Made by a program: the position numbers and the translations under genes. Below the pieces are notes generated by a model. That model ran no database searches. It worked only from the letters and a program-made list of their open reading frames with translations, and was not told where the DNA came from. Shown one piece after another: positions 1 through 9,021 of a stretch of 64,000 bases of DNA (the stretch's first letter is position 1; every line of letters begins with the position of its first letter). The DNA lies in the NCBI GenBank assembly GCA_018056425.1, contig JAGPFR010000002.1, positions 1-64,000 on the forward strand, given 5' to 3'. The DNA comes from Lachnospiraceae bacterium. Lineage in GTDB: Bacteria > Bacillota > Clostridia > Lachnospirales > Lachnospiraceae.

Positions 1-14
1 TAACTGATAGGACG

Positions 15-23
15 ATTTTATCA
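15..23 (-). promoter_or_regulatory. candidate extended -10 promoter reading out of the window
   Basis: The minus strand reads TGATAAAAT, a TGn plus TAAAAT extended -10 element. The same string lies upstream of asnA and porG in this window. It would drive a gene beyond the left edge. No good -35 can be judged. Bases 24-142 hold nothing else I can recognise. Confidence 0.25.
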
Positions 24-142
24 CGTTTTTTAGTGGTTTCAAAGGTAGTTCGCCTCGAAAAAACCGTCAAAATCGCGTTTAGAGCCATTTTTATGTATAC
101 AAGTGGAATTTAGTTTTTCATTTGACCCCTCATTTGTCAACA

Positions 143-177
143 CAAAAAAGGGCCTCAGCCATATGCGGCTGAGGTCC
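143..177 (-). terminator. rho-independent terminator of htrA
   Basis: CCTCAGCC (153-160) pairs with GGCTGAGG (167-174) around a six-base loop, and on the minus strand the stem is followed by a run of six T. It lies about 35 bases after the htrA stop codon. Confidence 0.85.
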
Positions 178-212
178 TGCGAAAAGGAAGAAAAAAGATT
201 TCGGATAATAGC

Positions 213-1583
213 TTATTTGGTTCTGACACCCTCGGGCTTTTCTCCGAGTGTGACAGCTACGGTGTGTTCGACGTACTCGCCCTCTTCCGATCTCATAAAT
301 GTAATATCCACCGTATCACCGACAGCATAATAATTCATCATCTTCTTAAGTCCGTCGATTGATTTAACGGTATTTCCATTGATCCCGGTTATTACATCAC
401 CGGCCAGGATCCCGGCATCATCGGCACCGGTATCTTCAATGACTTCGGATACGTAGACTCCGACGGGTATATTATAATAATCGGATATTTCCTGGGTAAC
501 TTCCTGCATATATATTCCGATATATCCGACATCATCCTCATCGACTTCGATAAGCGTATCCCTGCCCATAAACTCCTCGATTGTTTCTCTTACGGCTGAG
601 ATAGGGATTGCATAGCCCATTCCCTCTACCGACGAACCGCCTATCTTATTGGAATTTATACCTATTACCTGACCGGCCATGTTAAGGAGGGCTCCGCCGG
701 AGTTGCCGGGATTAATCGCCGCATCTGTCTGAATATAGTGCTGTGTGTTTCCGTCAGATGTTGTGATCTCACGGTCAAGTGCAGAGACGATTCCGGTTGT
801 TACGGACTGTCCGTATCCCAGTGCATTTCCTATTGCTATGACATTCTGTCCGAGGACAAGGCTGTTACTGTCTCCGAGCTGAGCTACCTTGATCTGCTTA
901 ATGGTACTCTCATCAAGGTCACTCTTCATTACCGCAATGACCGCAACGTCGGTGCTTGCATCAAGTCCCTTCAGATATGCGGGAGCTGTTGTATCATCGA
1001 TGAATGTAATTTCAAGTTCATCAGCATCAGCTACAACATGATTATTTGTAACGATGATATATTCATCATCCGTTTCACCGATGATTATTCCTGAGCCCGA
1101 GCCTTCCGCATCCTGTGAAAATGTCTGTCCCCAGTAAGTGGTCGAATATTTGTAATACTCGGTTACCGAAACCATCGAAGGCATTACATCCGCAACAACT
1201 TCGGTAAGATCCGTTTCTTCCCTGGTAAGGATCGTCACCTGTGTTTCACCATCTGAAGCAAGTGCCTCTATATCCTCATTAACGGGAGGAGCAAGAAGCG
1301 TTGATGAAGCGCCCGAATTATGTGATGACTGAGCATTAATCAGCTGAGTTCCGTTTCTCAGTGCGAGCTGCACCGTATAGAAACCTGTTCCCGCGAAGAT
1401 CCCAAAGAGCAGTCCCATGCATATCGCAAGAAGTATCTTAATACCCGTGCCCGCTTTCTTAGGGGCAGGCTGTATAAAAGGCTGAGGCGTGGGATTTGGA
1501 TTGGGCTGAGAATAAAATTGATAAGTATTCTGAGGGGGCGTCTGAAATGTGCCCTGATTATTGTTTTGTTCGAATTCGTTCAT
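213..1583 (-). CDS. htrA: HtrA/DegP-family membrane-anchored serine protease with PDZ domain
   Basis: Surface protease of the trypsin-like HtrA family, which degrades or processes misfolded exported proteins. Residues 1-45 are a Pro/Gln/Asn-rich cytoplasmic tail and residues 48-75 a single membrane anchor. The protease domain follows, with a visible triad: His182 in TNNHVV, Asp212 in STDVAVI and Ser295 in GNSGGALL. A PDZ domain occupies about 350-450 (GILAGDVITGINGNTV). Length 456 aa is normal for Gram-positive HtrA. The start has a good AGGAGG site upstream. It sits alone between the glmS terminator and its own terminator, so it is probably monocistronic; no convincing promoter was found in the short gap. 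Family assignment is secure; substrates are unknown. Confidence 0.95.
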   Translation of the reverse strand: MNEFEQNNNQGTFQTPPQNTYQFYSQPNPNPTPQPFIQPAPKKAGTGIKILLAICMGLLFGIFAGTGFYTVQLALRNGTQLINAQSSHNSGASSTLLAPPVNEDIEALASDGETQVTILTREETDLTEVVADVMPSMVSVTEYYKYSTTYWGQTFSQDAEGSGSGIIIGETDDEYIIVTNNHVVADADELEITFIDDTTAPAYLKGLDASTDVAVIAVMKSDLDESTIKQIKVAQLGDSNSLVLGQNVIAIGNALGYGQSVTTGIVSALDREITTSDGNTQHYIQTDAAINPGNSGGALLNMAGQVIGINSNKIGGSSVEGMGYAIPISAVRETIEEFMGRDTLIEVDEDDVGYIGIYMQEVTQEISDYYNIPVGVYVSEVIEDTGADDAGILAGDVITGINGNTVKSIDGLKKMMNYYAVGDTVDITFMRSEEGEYVEHTVAVTLGEKPEGVRTK

Positions 1584-1676
1584 TTATAACCTCCTAAGCA
1601 ATATATGCTTTGAATATGTAAGGAAGTATAAAAGCGAATTGTGTTTATTCTGTGAAGAAAGTGTATTGATTCTATG

Positions 1677-1712
1677 AAAAAAGTTAGCCGCAGAAGCGCG
1701 GCTAACTTTTTT
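1677..1712 (-). terminator. rho-independent terminator of glmS
   Basis: GTTAGCCGC (1683-1691) pairs with GCGGCTAAC (1698-1706), flanked on both sides by A/T runs, so it could act in both directions. On the minus strand it begins just after the glmS stop codon and ends in six T. Confidence 0.85.
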
Positions 1713-1715
1713 CGC

Positions 1716-3584
1716 TTATTCAACTGTAACAGACTTGGCAAGGTTTCTGGGCTTATCCACATCAAGGCCCTTGGCAACGGATACGTAGTATCCGAGGAGC
1801 TGAAGCGGAATTACCGCAAGGCTCGCTGCAAAGTGAGGATCAACCTTGGGGATATATGTAACAAAGTCACATGTATCCTCGGTCTTGTAATTACCTACGG
1901 ATGTAAGTCCGAAGAGATAAGCGCCTCTTGACTTACACTCGACCATGTTGCTGATGGTCTTCTCATACAGGTCAGGCTGGGTAAGGGATCCGACAACAAG
2001 TGTTCCTTCCTCGATAAGAGAAATGGTACCGTGCTTTAGTTCTCCTGCAGCATATGCTTCGGAGTGGATGTAACTGATCTCTTTGAGTTTAAGACTGCCC
2101 TCAAGAGTTACGGCATAATCGATTCCTCTTCCGATAAAGAAGATATCGTGAGCATTTGCATACTTGGCGGCAAACCACTGGATTCTTTCTTTATCCAGAA
2201 GAATATTTCCGATCTTATCGGGTATGGTCATCATCTCTTCGATGAGGGCTTTGTATTTATCGTCATCTATGCATCCGCGGACCTTGGCAAATTCTACAGC
2301 AAGGCAGTACATTGCAATGAGCTGTGCGGAGTAGGCTTTGGTTGTTGCAACGCTTATCTCGGGACCCGCAAGGGTATAGAATACATTATCTGCTTCCCTT
2401 GCAATGGATGAACCCATTACGTTTACTATGCCAAGTGTATTGATACCTTTTGCCTTGGCCTCCCTGAGAGCGGCAAGCGAATCTGCGGTCTCTCCGGACT
2501 GGCTTATTACGATCACGAGCTGGTTCTTATCAAGGATGGGGTTTCTGTATCTGAACTCACTTGCAAGTTCTACCCTTACAGGGATCCTTGCAAGATCCTC
2601 CATAACATACTGTCCGACCATTCCTGCATGCCATGCGCTGCCGCATGCAACTATGGTGATCCGGGAAGTATTCTTTATCTCTTCTTCGGTAAGACCAACA
2701 TTCGTAAGATCAATCTTGCCGTTCTTAACCACGCTTGTAAGAGTATCCTCAACAGCCTTGGGCTGCTCGTGGATCTCTTTTATCATGAAGTGCTCAAATC
2801 CGCCCTTTTCGGCAGCCTCAGCATCCCACTTGATCTCTGTGAGCTCTTTTTCGATTTCGTCGCCGTCAAGGTTATAGAAGGTAGCTTTGCCGTCTGCAAG
2901 CTTAGCCATCTCCATATTTCCGATGTAGTACACCTGTCTGGTGTACTTAAGGATTGCAGGAACGTCGGAAGCGATATAGCAGTCGCCGTCTGCGATTCCG
3001 ATGATCATGGGGCTTTCTTTTCTCGCAGCCCAGATCTCTCCGGGATGATCCTTGAACATGACTTCAAGAGCATAAGACCCTCTTACTCTGACCATGGTCT
3101 TGGCGATCGCATCCACGGGACCGATCTTATATTTCTTATAGTAGTAATCGATAAGCTTGATAACAACCTCGGTATCGGTTTCGGAATAGAACTGATATCC
3201 GTGTTTTGAGAGCTTATCCTTAAGTTCCTGGTAGTTTTCGATGATTCCGTTATGAACACCCACGACATCACTTTCAACAGGGCCGGATCCGGATCTGGAG
3301 CAGTTTCCGCTGACATGGGGATGCGCATTTATCTGGCTGGGAGCTCCGTGGGTTGCCCATCTGGTATGTCCGATTCCGCAATTTCCCTTAAGCGCTCTTC
3401 CGCCGTCAACCTTATCGGAAAGCTCTTTAAGTTTTCCTTTTTCCTTAACAACCTCTGCAAGAGCCTCTCCGTCCCTTACGGCAAGACCCGCGGAGTCATA
3501 TCCTCTGTATTCAAGTTTGGCAAGTCCGTCCAAAAGGATGGGCGCAGCCTGTTTTTTACCTACATATCCGACAATTCCGCACAT
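1716..3584 (-). CDS. glmS: glutamine--fructose-6-phosphate aminotransferase (isomerizing)
   Basis: Makes glucosamine-6-phosphate from fructose-6-phosphate and glutamine, the first step to UDP-GlcNAc for peptidoglycan and wall polymers. The start MCGIVGYVGKK fixes the N-terminus because Cys2 is the glutaminase nucleophile. The class II amidotransferase domain covers about 1-220, followed by two SIS sugar-isomerase domains (about 290-430 and 460-600; SQSGETADSLAAL is the phosphosugar loop). It ends with the canonical DKPRNLAKSVTVE. Length 622 aa is slightly longer than the usual 600-610. Only 63 bases separate it from the upstream LCP gene, too few for a glmS ribozyme, and a good promoter lies there instead. 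Confidence 0.98.
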   Translation of the reverse strand: MCGIVGYVGKKQAAPILLDGLAKLEYRGYDSAGLAVRDGEALAEVVKEKGKLKELSDKVDGGRALKGNCGIGHTRWATHGAPSQINAHPHVSGNCSRSGSGPVESDVVGVHNGIIENYQELKDKLSKHGYQFYSETDTEVVIKLIDYYYKKYKIGPVDAIAKTMVRVRGSYALEVMFKDHPGEIWAARKESPMIIGIADGDCYIASDVPAILKYTRQVYYIGNMEMAKLADGKATFYNLDGDEIEKELTEIKWDAEAAEKGGFEHFMIKEIHEQPKAVEDTLTSVVKNGKIDLTNVGLTEEEIKNTSRITIVACGSAWHAGMVGQYVMEDLARIPVRVELASEFRYRNPILDKNQLVIVISQSGETADSLAALREAKAKGINTLGIVNVMGSSIAREADNVFYTLAGPEISVATTKAYSAQLIAMYCLAVEFAKVRGCIDDDKYKALIEEMMTIPDKIGNILLDKERIQWFAAKYANAHDIFFIGRGIDYAVTLEGSLKLKEISYIHSEAYAAGELKHGTISLIEEGTLVVGSLTQPDLYEKTISNMVECKSRGAYLFGLTSVGNYKTEDTCDFVTYIPKVDPHFAASLAVIPLQLLGYYVSVAKGLDVDKPRNLAKSVTVE

Positions 3585-3617
3585 AATTGCTTCTCACTTT
3601 CGATTTAATAATGCTTT

Positions 3618-3646
3618 ATTATACTCTGTTTAATGAAATATGGCGA
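3618..3646 (-). promoter_or_regulatory. candidate promoter of glmS
   Basis: Minus strand TCGCCA (3641-3646), a 17-base spacer, then a perfect TATAAT (3618-3623). The predicted start of transcription is about 25 bases before the glmS start codon. Confidence 0.55.
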
Positions 3647-3647
3647 A

Positions 3648-4790
3648 TTACTGATTTCTCAGATACCCTCCCGTATCAAGGGCTATGGTTTCAGAGAATG
3701 TTATGACATTGTTGCTTACCTGATAATGCTCGTCCCCAAAGAGGAATCTGTGAAGTTCTATGACATTAGCTTCAAGGCTTAAGGGGATAACACAGTCTCC
3801 CTTGGCAGGAAGATTTGCCGCTCCCATCATCTCCATCGAAGGGAATCCGCTCTCTCTGACGATGCGGTAATCCGAAATGTTAAGTATCATATTGAGGAAA
3901 GTCTTCTCATCGATACTCGTATACGTATAATTCATTACATCGGAAAAGACTGCGGTCAGGGTCGAAGGATCTTTTTCCTTGGCAGCATCCAGGATTGCCT
4001 TGACAACCTCCTGCTGTCTTCTGGTTCTTGCAAAGTCATTACCCGAGGTATATCTGATCCTGCAGTAGGCAGATACCTGCATTCCGTTTAGAAGCTGATA
4101 TCCGGTTTCCCGTACCGGGACTATCTCATCCTCACTTACGCCGATTGCCTGCGCTACCGCGATCTGGTAGTTATTGAGATGGTCTATTTCGTCCGATTCG
4201 ACATTTATCATTATTCCTCCCAGATCATCGACTACCATGGCGAGCGCCTTATAGCTTACGGTGACCCAGTAGGTGATATTGAGGTCAAGATTGGCATTAA
4301 GCATCGTGACGGCCTGAGTTGCTCCGCCCTTTGCATAAGCTGCGTTACATTTATTATAGGTATCGTTTCCGAGATTAAGATAGGTGTCACGATAGACGGA
4401 TACCAGTGTAACCTCGCCGGTGGCATTGTTAATGCTGGCGATCATTATAGTATCACTTCTGTAACCCTTCAGAAGATCCGATCCGTTTGTACTTAAGGCA
4501 TCAACACCGAAAAGAGCGATATTGGTATATCCCTCCATGGAGCCGCCTTCTTCGGAAGCTCTCAGAACCGAATCCGAGATTCCGATGCTGGACGGATCAA
4601 TATTTTGAGCATCCGCATAAATGGGGCCGTTTTCATACTCATTCTCGGTGTGCTTCATAACATAATACAAAACACCTATCATAGCGATGATTATCAATAT
4701 CTCTATGACAAAGACGGCCATCTTCCTCCTCGTACGGACCTGGGAAGAAACACCTGCGGGCTTTTTGATATTTTTGGAATCTTTAGTCAT
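3648..4790 (-). CDS. LytR-CpsA-Psr (LCP) family glycopolymer transferase
   Basis: LCP proteins transfer undecaprenyl-linked wall polymers (teichoic acid, capsule) to peptidoglycan outside the membrane. Residues 1-24 are basic and cytoplasmic, 25-45 form one membrane helix, and the LCP domain follows. It shows the family signatures YRSDTIMIASI, VSVYRDTYL (polyprenyl-phosphate-binding Arg/Asp) and RIRYTSGNDFARTRRQQ. It follows the polysaccharide cluster, consistent with attaching its product to the wall. The assigned start has no clear ribosome site. An in-frame ATG at residue 24 has AGGAGG just 3 bases before it, so the start is uncertain; the basic tail before the helix favours the longer form. 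Confidence 0.88.
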   Translation of the reverse strand: MTKDSKNIKKPAGVSSQVRTRRKMAVFVIEILIIIAMIGVLYYVMKHTENEYENGPIYADAQNIDPSSIGISDSVLRASEEGGSMEGYTNIALFGVDALSTNGSDLLKGYRSDTIMIASINNATGEVTLVSVYRDTYLNLGNDTYNKCNAAYAKGGATQAVTMLNANLDLNITYWVTVSYKALAMVVDDLGGIMINVESDEIDHLNNYQIAVAQAIGVSEDEIVPVRETGYQLLNGMQVSAYCRIRYTSGNDFARTRRQQEVVKAILDAAKEKDPSTLTAVFSDVMNYTYTSIDEKTFLNMILNISDYRIVRESGFPSMEMMGAANLPAKGDCVIPLSLEANVIELHRFLFGDEHYQVSNNVITFSETIALDTGGYLRNQ

Positions 4791-4849
4791 GCATTGACGA
4801 TTGTACCGCGAATGGGACTCTCAGACAATCTTATTATCTTAATTTTTAG

Positions 4850-4870
4850 TTAAAGTGAGCCATGACTCAC
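4850..4870 (-). terminator. weak hairpin after the glycosyltransferase gene
   Basis: GTGAG/CTCAC stem with a six-base loop overlapping the stop codon of the upstream gene, followed on the minus strand by only TTT. At best a partial terminator between the polysaccharide cluster and the LCP gene. Confidence 0.3.
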
Positions 4871-5829
4871 CAAATGAACATGTTTTTAAGAAGGATCAGT
4901 TCGATCTTAAAAAGGCGCGGGACAATACGGGTAAAGCCTTTGTAACGGTTTCCGTGACCCTGCTTAAAGCACTTGCCAAAGCCCAGAGCGAGACCTTTAA
5001 GATAATCCCTGCCAAGGCCCTTCTTAATAAAGAAAAGGATCTTAATTCCAAAGCCTGCAATAAGAAGCGGAAGATTAAATAACAACTGTATCAAAGACAT
5101 GTTCTTATAAAGGACATATATGTTATTTGAAGCCGAATAAATTACCTTACGGCTGTTATATTTGGATCCGGTGGACGCACTTCCGAAATGTTTTACTATA
5201 GCGGTAGGATCATAGATGTTATTATACCCTGCGAGTATAGCTCTCCAGCATACATCAAGGTCCTCCAGATACATGAAATGCATAGGATCAAAATAACCTA
5301 TGATATCAAATATCTCTCTGCGGTATATCGCAGCACCTGCGCAGGTTGAGAAGACCTTACAGCTTTTCGAAAAGCCTGCCGCGGACTTTCCTCTTCCCCT
5401 TGCCCTGGTCCATCCGAGAGCACAATAAATGTCCCCCGCGGAGTCTATAATGTTCTCATCATCCCATGTTCTCATGGATGCGGATACAGAGAAACACTTG
5501 TTATCCTTCTTGATGGCATTATATAGGTTCTGGACAAATCCCGGCTTGGCTATGGTATCGTTGTTGAGTAAAATAACATACGGTGTTTCGCTTGCTTTTA
5601 TGCCGGCATTGACTGAAGTGCTGAATCCGCCGTTCTCTTTCTGTTCGATCAGCTTAACATCAGGATATGACTTTATTATCTCCCTGCTGCTGTCTGTGGA
5701 TGCATCATCCACCACTATAATATCATATGTTATCGCCGCATTCTGAACAGAAGGGGCGATGGAATCAAGGCACCCCTTCAGATATTTCTCTCCGTTATAA
5801 TTTGGAATAACAACAGTAACTTTATTCAT
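4867..5829 (-). CDS. family 2 glycosyltransferase
   Basis: GT-A fold inverting glycosyltransferase that probably adds a sugar to a wall or capsule repeat. The N-terminus VTVVIPNYNGEKYL is the nucleotide-binding strand, DDASTDSS the first acidic motif, LLNNDT the metal site, and YLEDLDVCWRA the catalytic-base ED motif near residue 190. This arrangement resembles rhamnosyltransferase-type GT2 enzymes, which would fit the dTDP-sugar genes nearby, but the donor cannot be read from sequence. A hydrophobic stretch at about 255-280 suggests membrane contact. It overlaps the preceding glycosyltransferase gene by 8 bases, so the two are probably translationally coupled. Confidence 0.88.
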   Translation of the reverse strand: MNKVTVVIPNYNGEKYLKGCLDSIAPSVQNAAITYDIIVVDDASTDSSREIIKSYPDVKLIEQKENGGFSTSVNAGIKASETPYVILLNNDTIAKPGFVQNLYNAIKKDNKCFSVSASMRTWDDENIIDSAGDIYCALGWTRARGRGKSAAGFSKSCKVFSTCAGAAIYRREIFDIIGYFDPMHFMYLEDLDVCWRAILAGYNNIYDPTAIVKHFGSASTGSKYNSRKVIYSASNNIYVLYKNMSLIQLLFNLPLLIAGFGIKILFFIKKGLGRDYLKGLALGFGKCFKQGHGNRYKGFTRIVPRLFKIELILLKNMFIW

Positions 5830-7231
5830 GTGCCCTTACCTGCCAGCTCGGATAGTAGAGCATTCCGTAACCAAGCTCCCTGATCCTGCGGGATAGTTCA
5901 AGACTCATCTTTATAATATCAGTATCCTCAGGAAGAGTCTTGGCATCGAATATCTTCTCTCCCTCCTGAGGCGGTCTTGTGTTTTCGTGAGGTCTCATCG
6001 AGACCATTCCGGGCGTTCTGTGTTCGGAGTATCTGACTCCCGTTATCTTATAAAACTCATCCCAAAGCTCCGGATTAAGTCTGATGCATCTGATATCAAG
6101 TGCAGGTGCCGACTGCTGACAAACCGCCCTGTGGAAGTAACCGGTATATCCAACAGGAAGTCCTTCATACAGGATATTACCATCAGTGTCCATAATACCG
6201 CCTGTTATCTTACCTCTGTGAGGTTCTGAGACTATGCGTCCGCCTACAGCTCCGAGATCCTTCCTCTGTGCAAAGATGTCTCCCCTGTAGCGGAATTCAT
6301 AGTAACCTACATTTCTGAGGTTATATACGTCCGCATCAAGTCCGAGCGCTCCGGCATGATCCGTCAAAGCCTTTACTCCGGCTTCATATGCATATTGCTT
6401 TGCCCCGGTATCGGTTGCACTCGATCCGGAACTTGTTCTCCAGTGATAGAGAATCTGAGGAACATGGCTGAATGTCGCTCCTTCTCTCACCGCTCTGAGA
6501 AGCAGATCAAAATCCTGGGCACCGTCATACTCTGCTCTGAAGCGAAGCATCTTTAAGAGATCAGACTTCATCACAGTTAAATGACATATGTAATTATTAT
6601 TCAGGAGAAGTTCGGGATCAAAGTCCGGTTTGGAATTTCTCTCTGTGAAGGTCTTTCCATCCCAGCCTGTTTTATCCTCGTCAGAATAAATAACGTCAGG
6701 TTCTTTACCGCACCTTTTCTTAAAGCTGATGATATTCTCAATGATCCTGAGGAAAGCATCCGGGGTCAGCAGATCGTCATGATCAAGAAGAGCTATATAG
6801 TCTCCTGTGGTCTGATCGAGTGCTTCATTGGTATTATCCGAGATACCTTTATTTTCTGATAACGACAGATATTTAATCCTGTCATCCTCTTTATTCTCAC
6901 AGATCCTCTTCAGGATCTCCTTATCATCGGATGCATCGGCTATAACCAGTTCGATATTATCGTAAGCCTGATCAAGTACCGAATCCAGCATTCCCTCGAA
7001 TCCCCACGGATCCGTATTATATGCCGGAACCACCACGGAGATCAGTGGCCTGATGGTCAGTTCCCCTGCCAGCTTCTTAAAGACCTCGATATCATGCTCT
7101 GAAGGCAATACATAATCAGACCCCCTGAGCTTTCTAATCGAAAAGCTCTCGGAGATCTCATTAATACCGGCCCTTATTCCGTTTCTCTTCATGAAGCCCA
7201 GGCTCCTTGAAGCTACTGATATTATGTCCAT
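5822..7231 (-). CDS. family 2 glycosyltransferase with N-terminal extension
   Basis: GT-A glycosyltransferase with a 58-residue N-terminal extension. The catalytic domain starts at LISVVVPAYNTDPW, with ADASDD and ALLDHDDLLTP (metal-binding DxD-like motif near residue 155) and YHWRTSSGSSA, as in the O-antigen/wall-polysaccharide GT2 enzymes often annotated as RfbF/WcaA-like. The last 150 residues form a second module with no motif I recognise. Start codon and upstream pgcA stop share one base, and the stop overlaps the next gene by 8 bases. Donor and acceptor are unknown. Confidence 0.85.
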   Translation of the reverse strand: MDIISVASRSLGFMKRNGIRAGINEISESFSIRKLRGSDYVLPSEHDIEVFKKLAGELTIRPLISVVVPAYNTDPWGFEGMLDSVLDQAYDNIELVIADASDDKEILKRICENKEDDRIKYLSLSENKGISDNTNEALDQTTGDYIALLDHDDLLTPDAFLRIIENIISFKKRCGKEPDVIYSDEDKTGWDGKTFTERNSKPDFDPELLLNNNYICHLTVMKSDLLKMLRFRAEYDGAQDFDLLLRAVREGATFSHVPQILYHWRTSSGSSATDTGAKQYAYEAGVKALTDHAGALGLDADVYNLRNVGYYEFRYRGDIFAQRKDLGAVGGRIVSEPHRGKITGGIMDTDGNILYEGLPVGYTGYFHRAVCQQSAPALDIRCIRLNPELWDEFYKITGVRYSEHRTPGMVSMRPHENTRPPQEGEKIFDAKTLPEDTDIIKMSLELSRRIRELGYGMLYYPSWQVRAHE

Positions 7232-8958
7232 TAAGCAAATGCTTTAACTGCTTCGGTGAGTTTCCTGCTCATCTCCTCGGCATTCTCAAGGCTGGTTCCC
7301 TTAACTCCCATGTAGAACTTGATCTTGGGCTCGGTGCCGGAAGGTCTTACACAGCACCAGTTGTCATTGGGAAGCTCGAAGTAGAGTACATTTGATGAAG
7401 GAAGGCCAGTTGTGGTCTTCTCTCCGGTCTTCATATCGAGGATAACATCCTTCTTGTAGTCTCTGAATCTGAGAACCTCGAAATCACCGAATGCCTTTGG
7501 AGGATCGTTTCTGAGCTTGTCCATAAGAGCTGCTATCTGCTCTGCTCCCTCCGCACCCTTCATGGTGATGGTGAACTGGGTCTCCTTGAAATATCCGTAC
7601 TTCTCGTAAATTTCGATCATGAAGTCCCAAAGAGTCTTGCTCTGCTTCTTAAGCCATGAAGCAACCTCACAGAGCATCTCAACGGCAACGATCGCATCCT
7701 TGTCACGGGCGTGGGTTCCGACGAGGCATCCGTAGGACTCCTCAAGTCCGAATACATAGTTATTGTCCTTATTTCCGTTCTGCTCGAAGATCTTGATCTG
7801 CTCTCCGATGTACTTGAATCCGGTAAGAACCTCGATGAGCTTAACGCCGTAAGCTCTCGTCATCGGGAATGTCATGTTGGTCGTAACGATGGTGGTTACG
7901 AGGGTAGGATTGGAGGGCATGATACCAAGAGCGGTTCTTTCTCTGAGAACATACTCTGCGATAAGCATTCCGCTCATGTTGCCGGTAAATGCGACATACT
8001 CTCCGGTCTTGCTGTCTTTAGCATAAACTCCGAGTCTGTCGGCATCAGGGTCCGTAGCAAGGACGATATCCGCATCCTTTTCCTTAGCCAGCTTAAGAGC
8101 ATACTCAAAAGCTTTCGGGTCTTCGGGATTGGGATAAGCAAGAGTTGTAAACTCAGGATCGGGTCCTACCTGCTCGGGAACTACATACACGTTCTTATAT
8201 CCGAGCTCTTCAAGGATCCTTCTAACAGGCTTATTACCGGTTCCGCAGAAAGGTGTGTAGACGATCTTGATATCACCCGCAACTTCCTTGATGATCTCGG
8301 GGTGAAGGCTCTGCTTTTTAAGCTCTGCCATGTATTTGTCATCGATTTCTTTGCCGATTGAGATATAAAGGCCTGCAGCGATCGCATCATCCTTATCCAT
8401 GGTCTTGCAGTCGGAGTACTCCTTGATGGCAAATACTTCGCCGATGATTCCTGTATCATGAGGAGGAGTTACCTGTGCGCCGTCCTCCCAGTAAACCTTG
8501 TATCCATTATATTCGGGGGGATTGTGGCTTGCGGTGATATTGATTCCTGCGGTGCATCCGAGTTCCCTTAATGCAAAAGAAAGCTCGGGAGTGGGGCGAA
8601 GTTCGTCGAATACATAAGCCTTGATCCCGTTAGCTGCAAGGCAAAGAGCCGCAACATCCGCAAACTCGGGGCTCATACGGCGGCAGTCAAATGAAATGGC
8701 AACGCCCTTAGCCTGAGTTCCTGCCTTAATGATGTAATTGGCAAGACCCTGGGTCGCCTTTCTTACGGTATATACATTCATGCGGTTGCTTCCGGCACCG
8801 ATGACGCCGCGGAGACCTCCGGTTCCGAATTCGAGTTCCCTGTAGAAACGGTCCTCGACTTCCTTCTCATCATTTTCAATTGCACGAAGTTCCGCTTTGG
8901 TGGCCTCGTCGAAATAATCATCCTTAAGCCACTTTTCAAATTCTTCTCTGTAACTCAT
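7231..8958 (-). CDS. pgcA: phosphoglucomutase (alpha-D-phosphohexomutase family)
   Basis: Interconverts glucose-6-phosphate and glucose-1-phosphate, the precursor used by RfbA for dTDP-glucose. Active-site TASHNPP at 142-148 holds the phosphoserine Ser144; DPDADR binds the metal; RPSGTEPKIKFY near the C-terminus binds phosphate. About 575 aa, typical of the PgcA group. A longer reading with eight more N-terminal codons is open, but a strong AGGAGGAGA lies between the two ATGs and is correctly spaced only for the downstream ATG, so the start is placed at 8958. Located between the exporter and glycosyltransferase genes, consistent with feeding the polysaccharide pathway. Confidence 0.93.
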   Translation of the reverse strand: MSYREEFEKWLKDDYFDEATKAELRAIENDEKEVEDRFYRELEFGTGGLRGVIGAGSNRMNVYTVRKATQGLANYIIKAGTQAKGVAISFDCRRMSPEFADVAALCLAANGIKAYVFDELRPTPELSFALRELGCTAGINITASHNPPEYNGYKVYWEDGAQVTPPHDTGIIGEVFAIKEYSDCKTMDKDDAIAAGLYISIGKEIDDKYMAELKKQSLHPEIIKEVAGDIKIVYTPFCGTGNKPVRRILEELGYKNVYVVPEQVGPDPEFTTLAYPNPEDPKAFEYALKLAKEKDADIVLATDPDADRLGVYAKDSKTGEYVAFTGNMSGMLIAEYVLRERTALGIMPSNPTLVTTIVTTNMTFPMTRAYGVKLIEVLTGFKYIGEQIKIFEQNGNKDNNYVFGLEESYGCLVGTHARDKDAIVAVEMLCEVASWLKKQSKTLWDFMIEIYEKYGYFKETQFTITMKGAEGAEQIAALMDKLRNDPPKAFGDFEVLRFRDYKKDVILDMKTGEKTTTGLPSSNVLYFELPNDNWCCVRPSGTEPKIKFYMGVKGTSLENAEEMSRKLTEAVKAFA

Positions 8959-9021
8959 GCCAATCTCCTCCTGATAAAACATAATGCAATAATATTGCTT
9001 TAATGATACAACTTTAGGTTT

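Noticed and set aside
3585..3647. glmS ribozyme expected before glmS
   Set aside because: Only 63 bases separate the LCP stop from the glmS start, the ribozyme core does not fit, and the space is occupied by a promoter and ribosome site.
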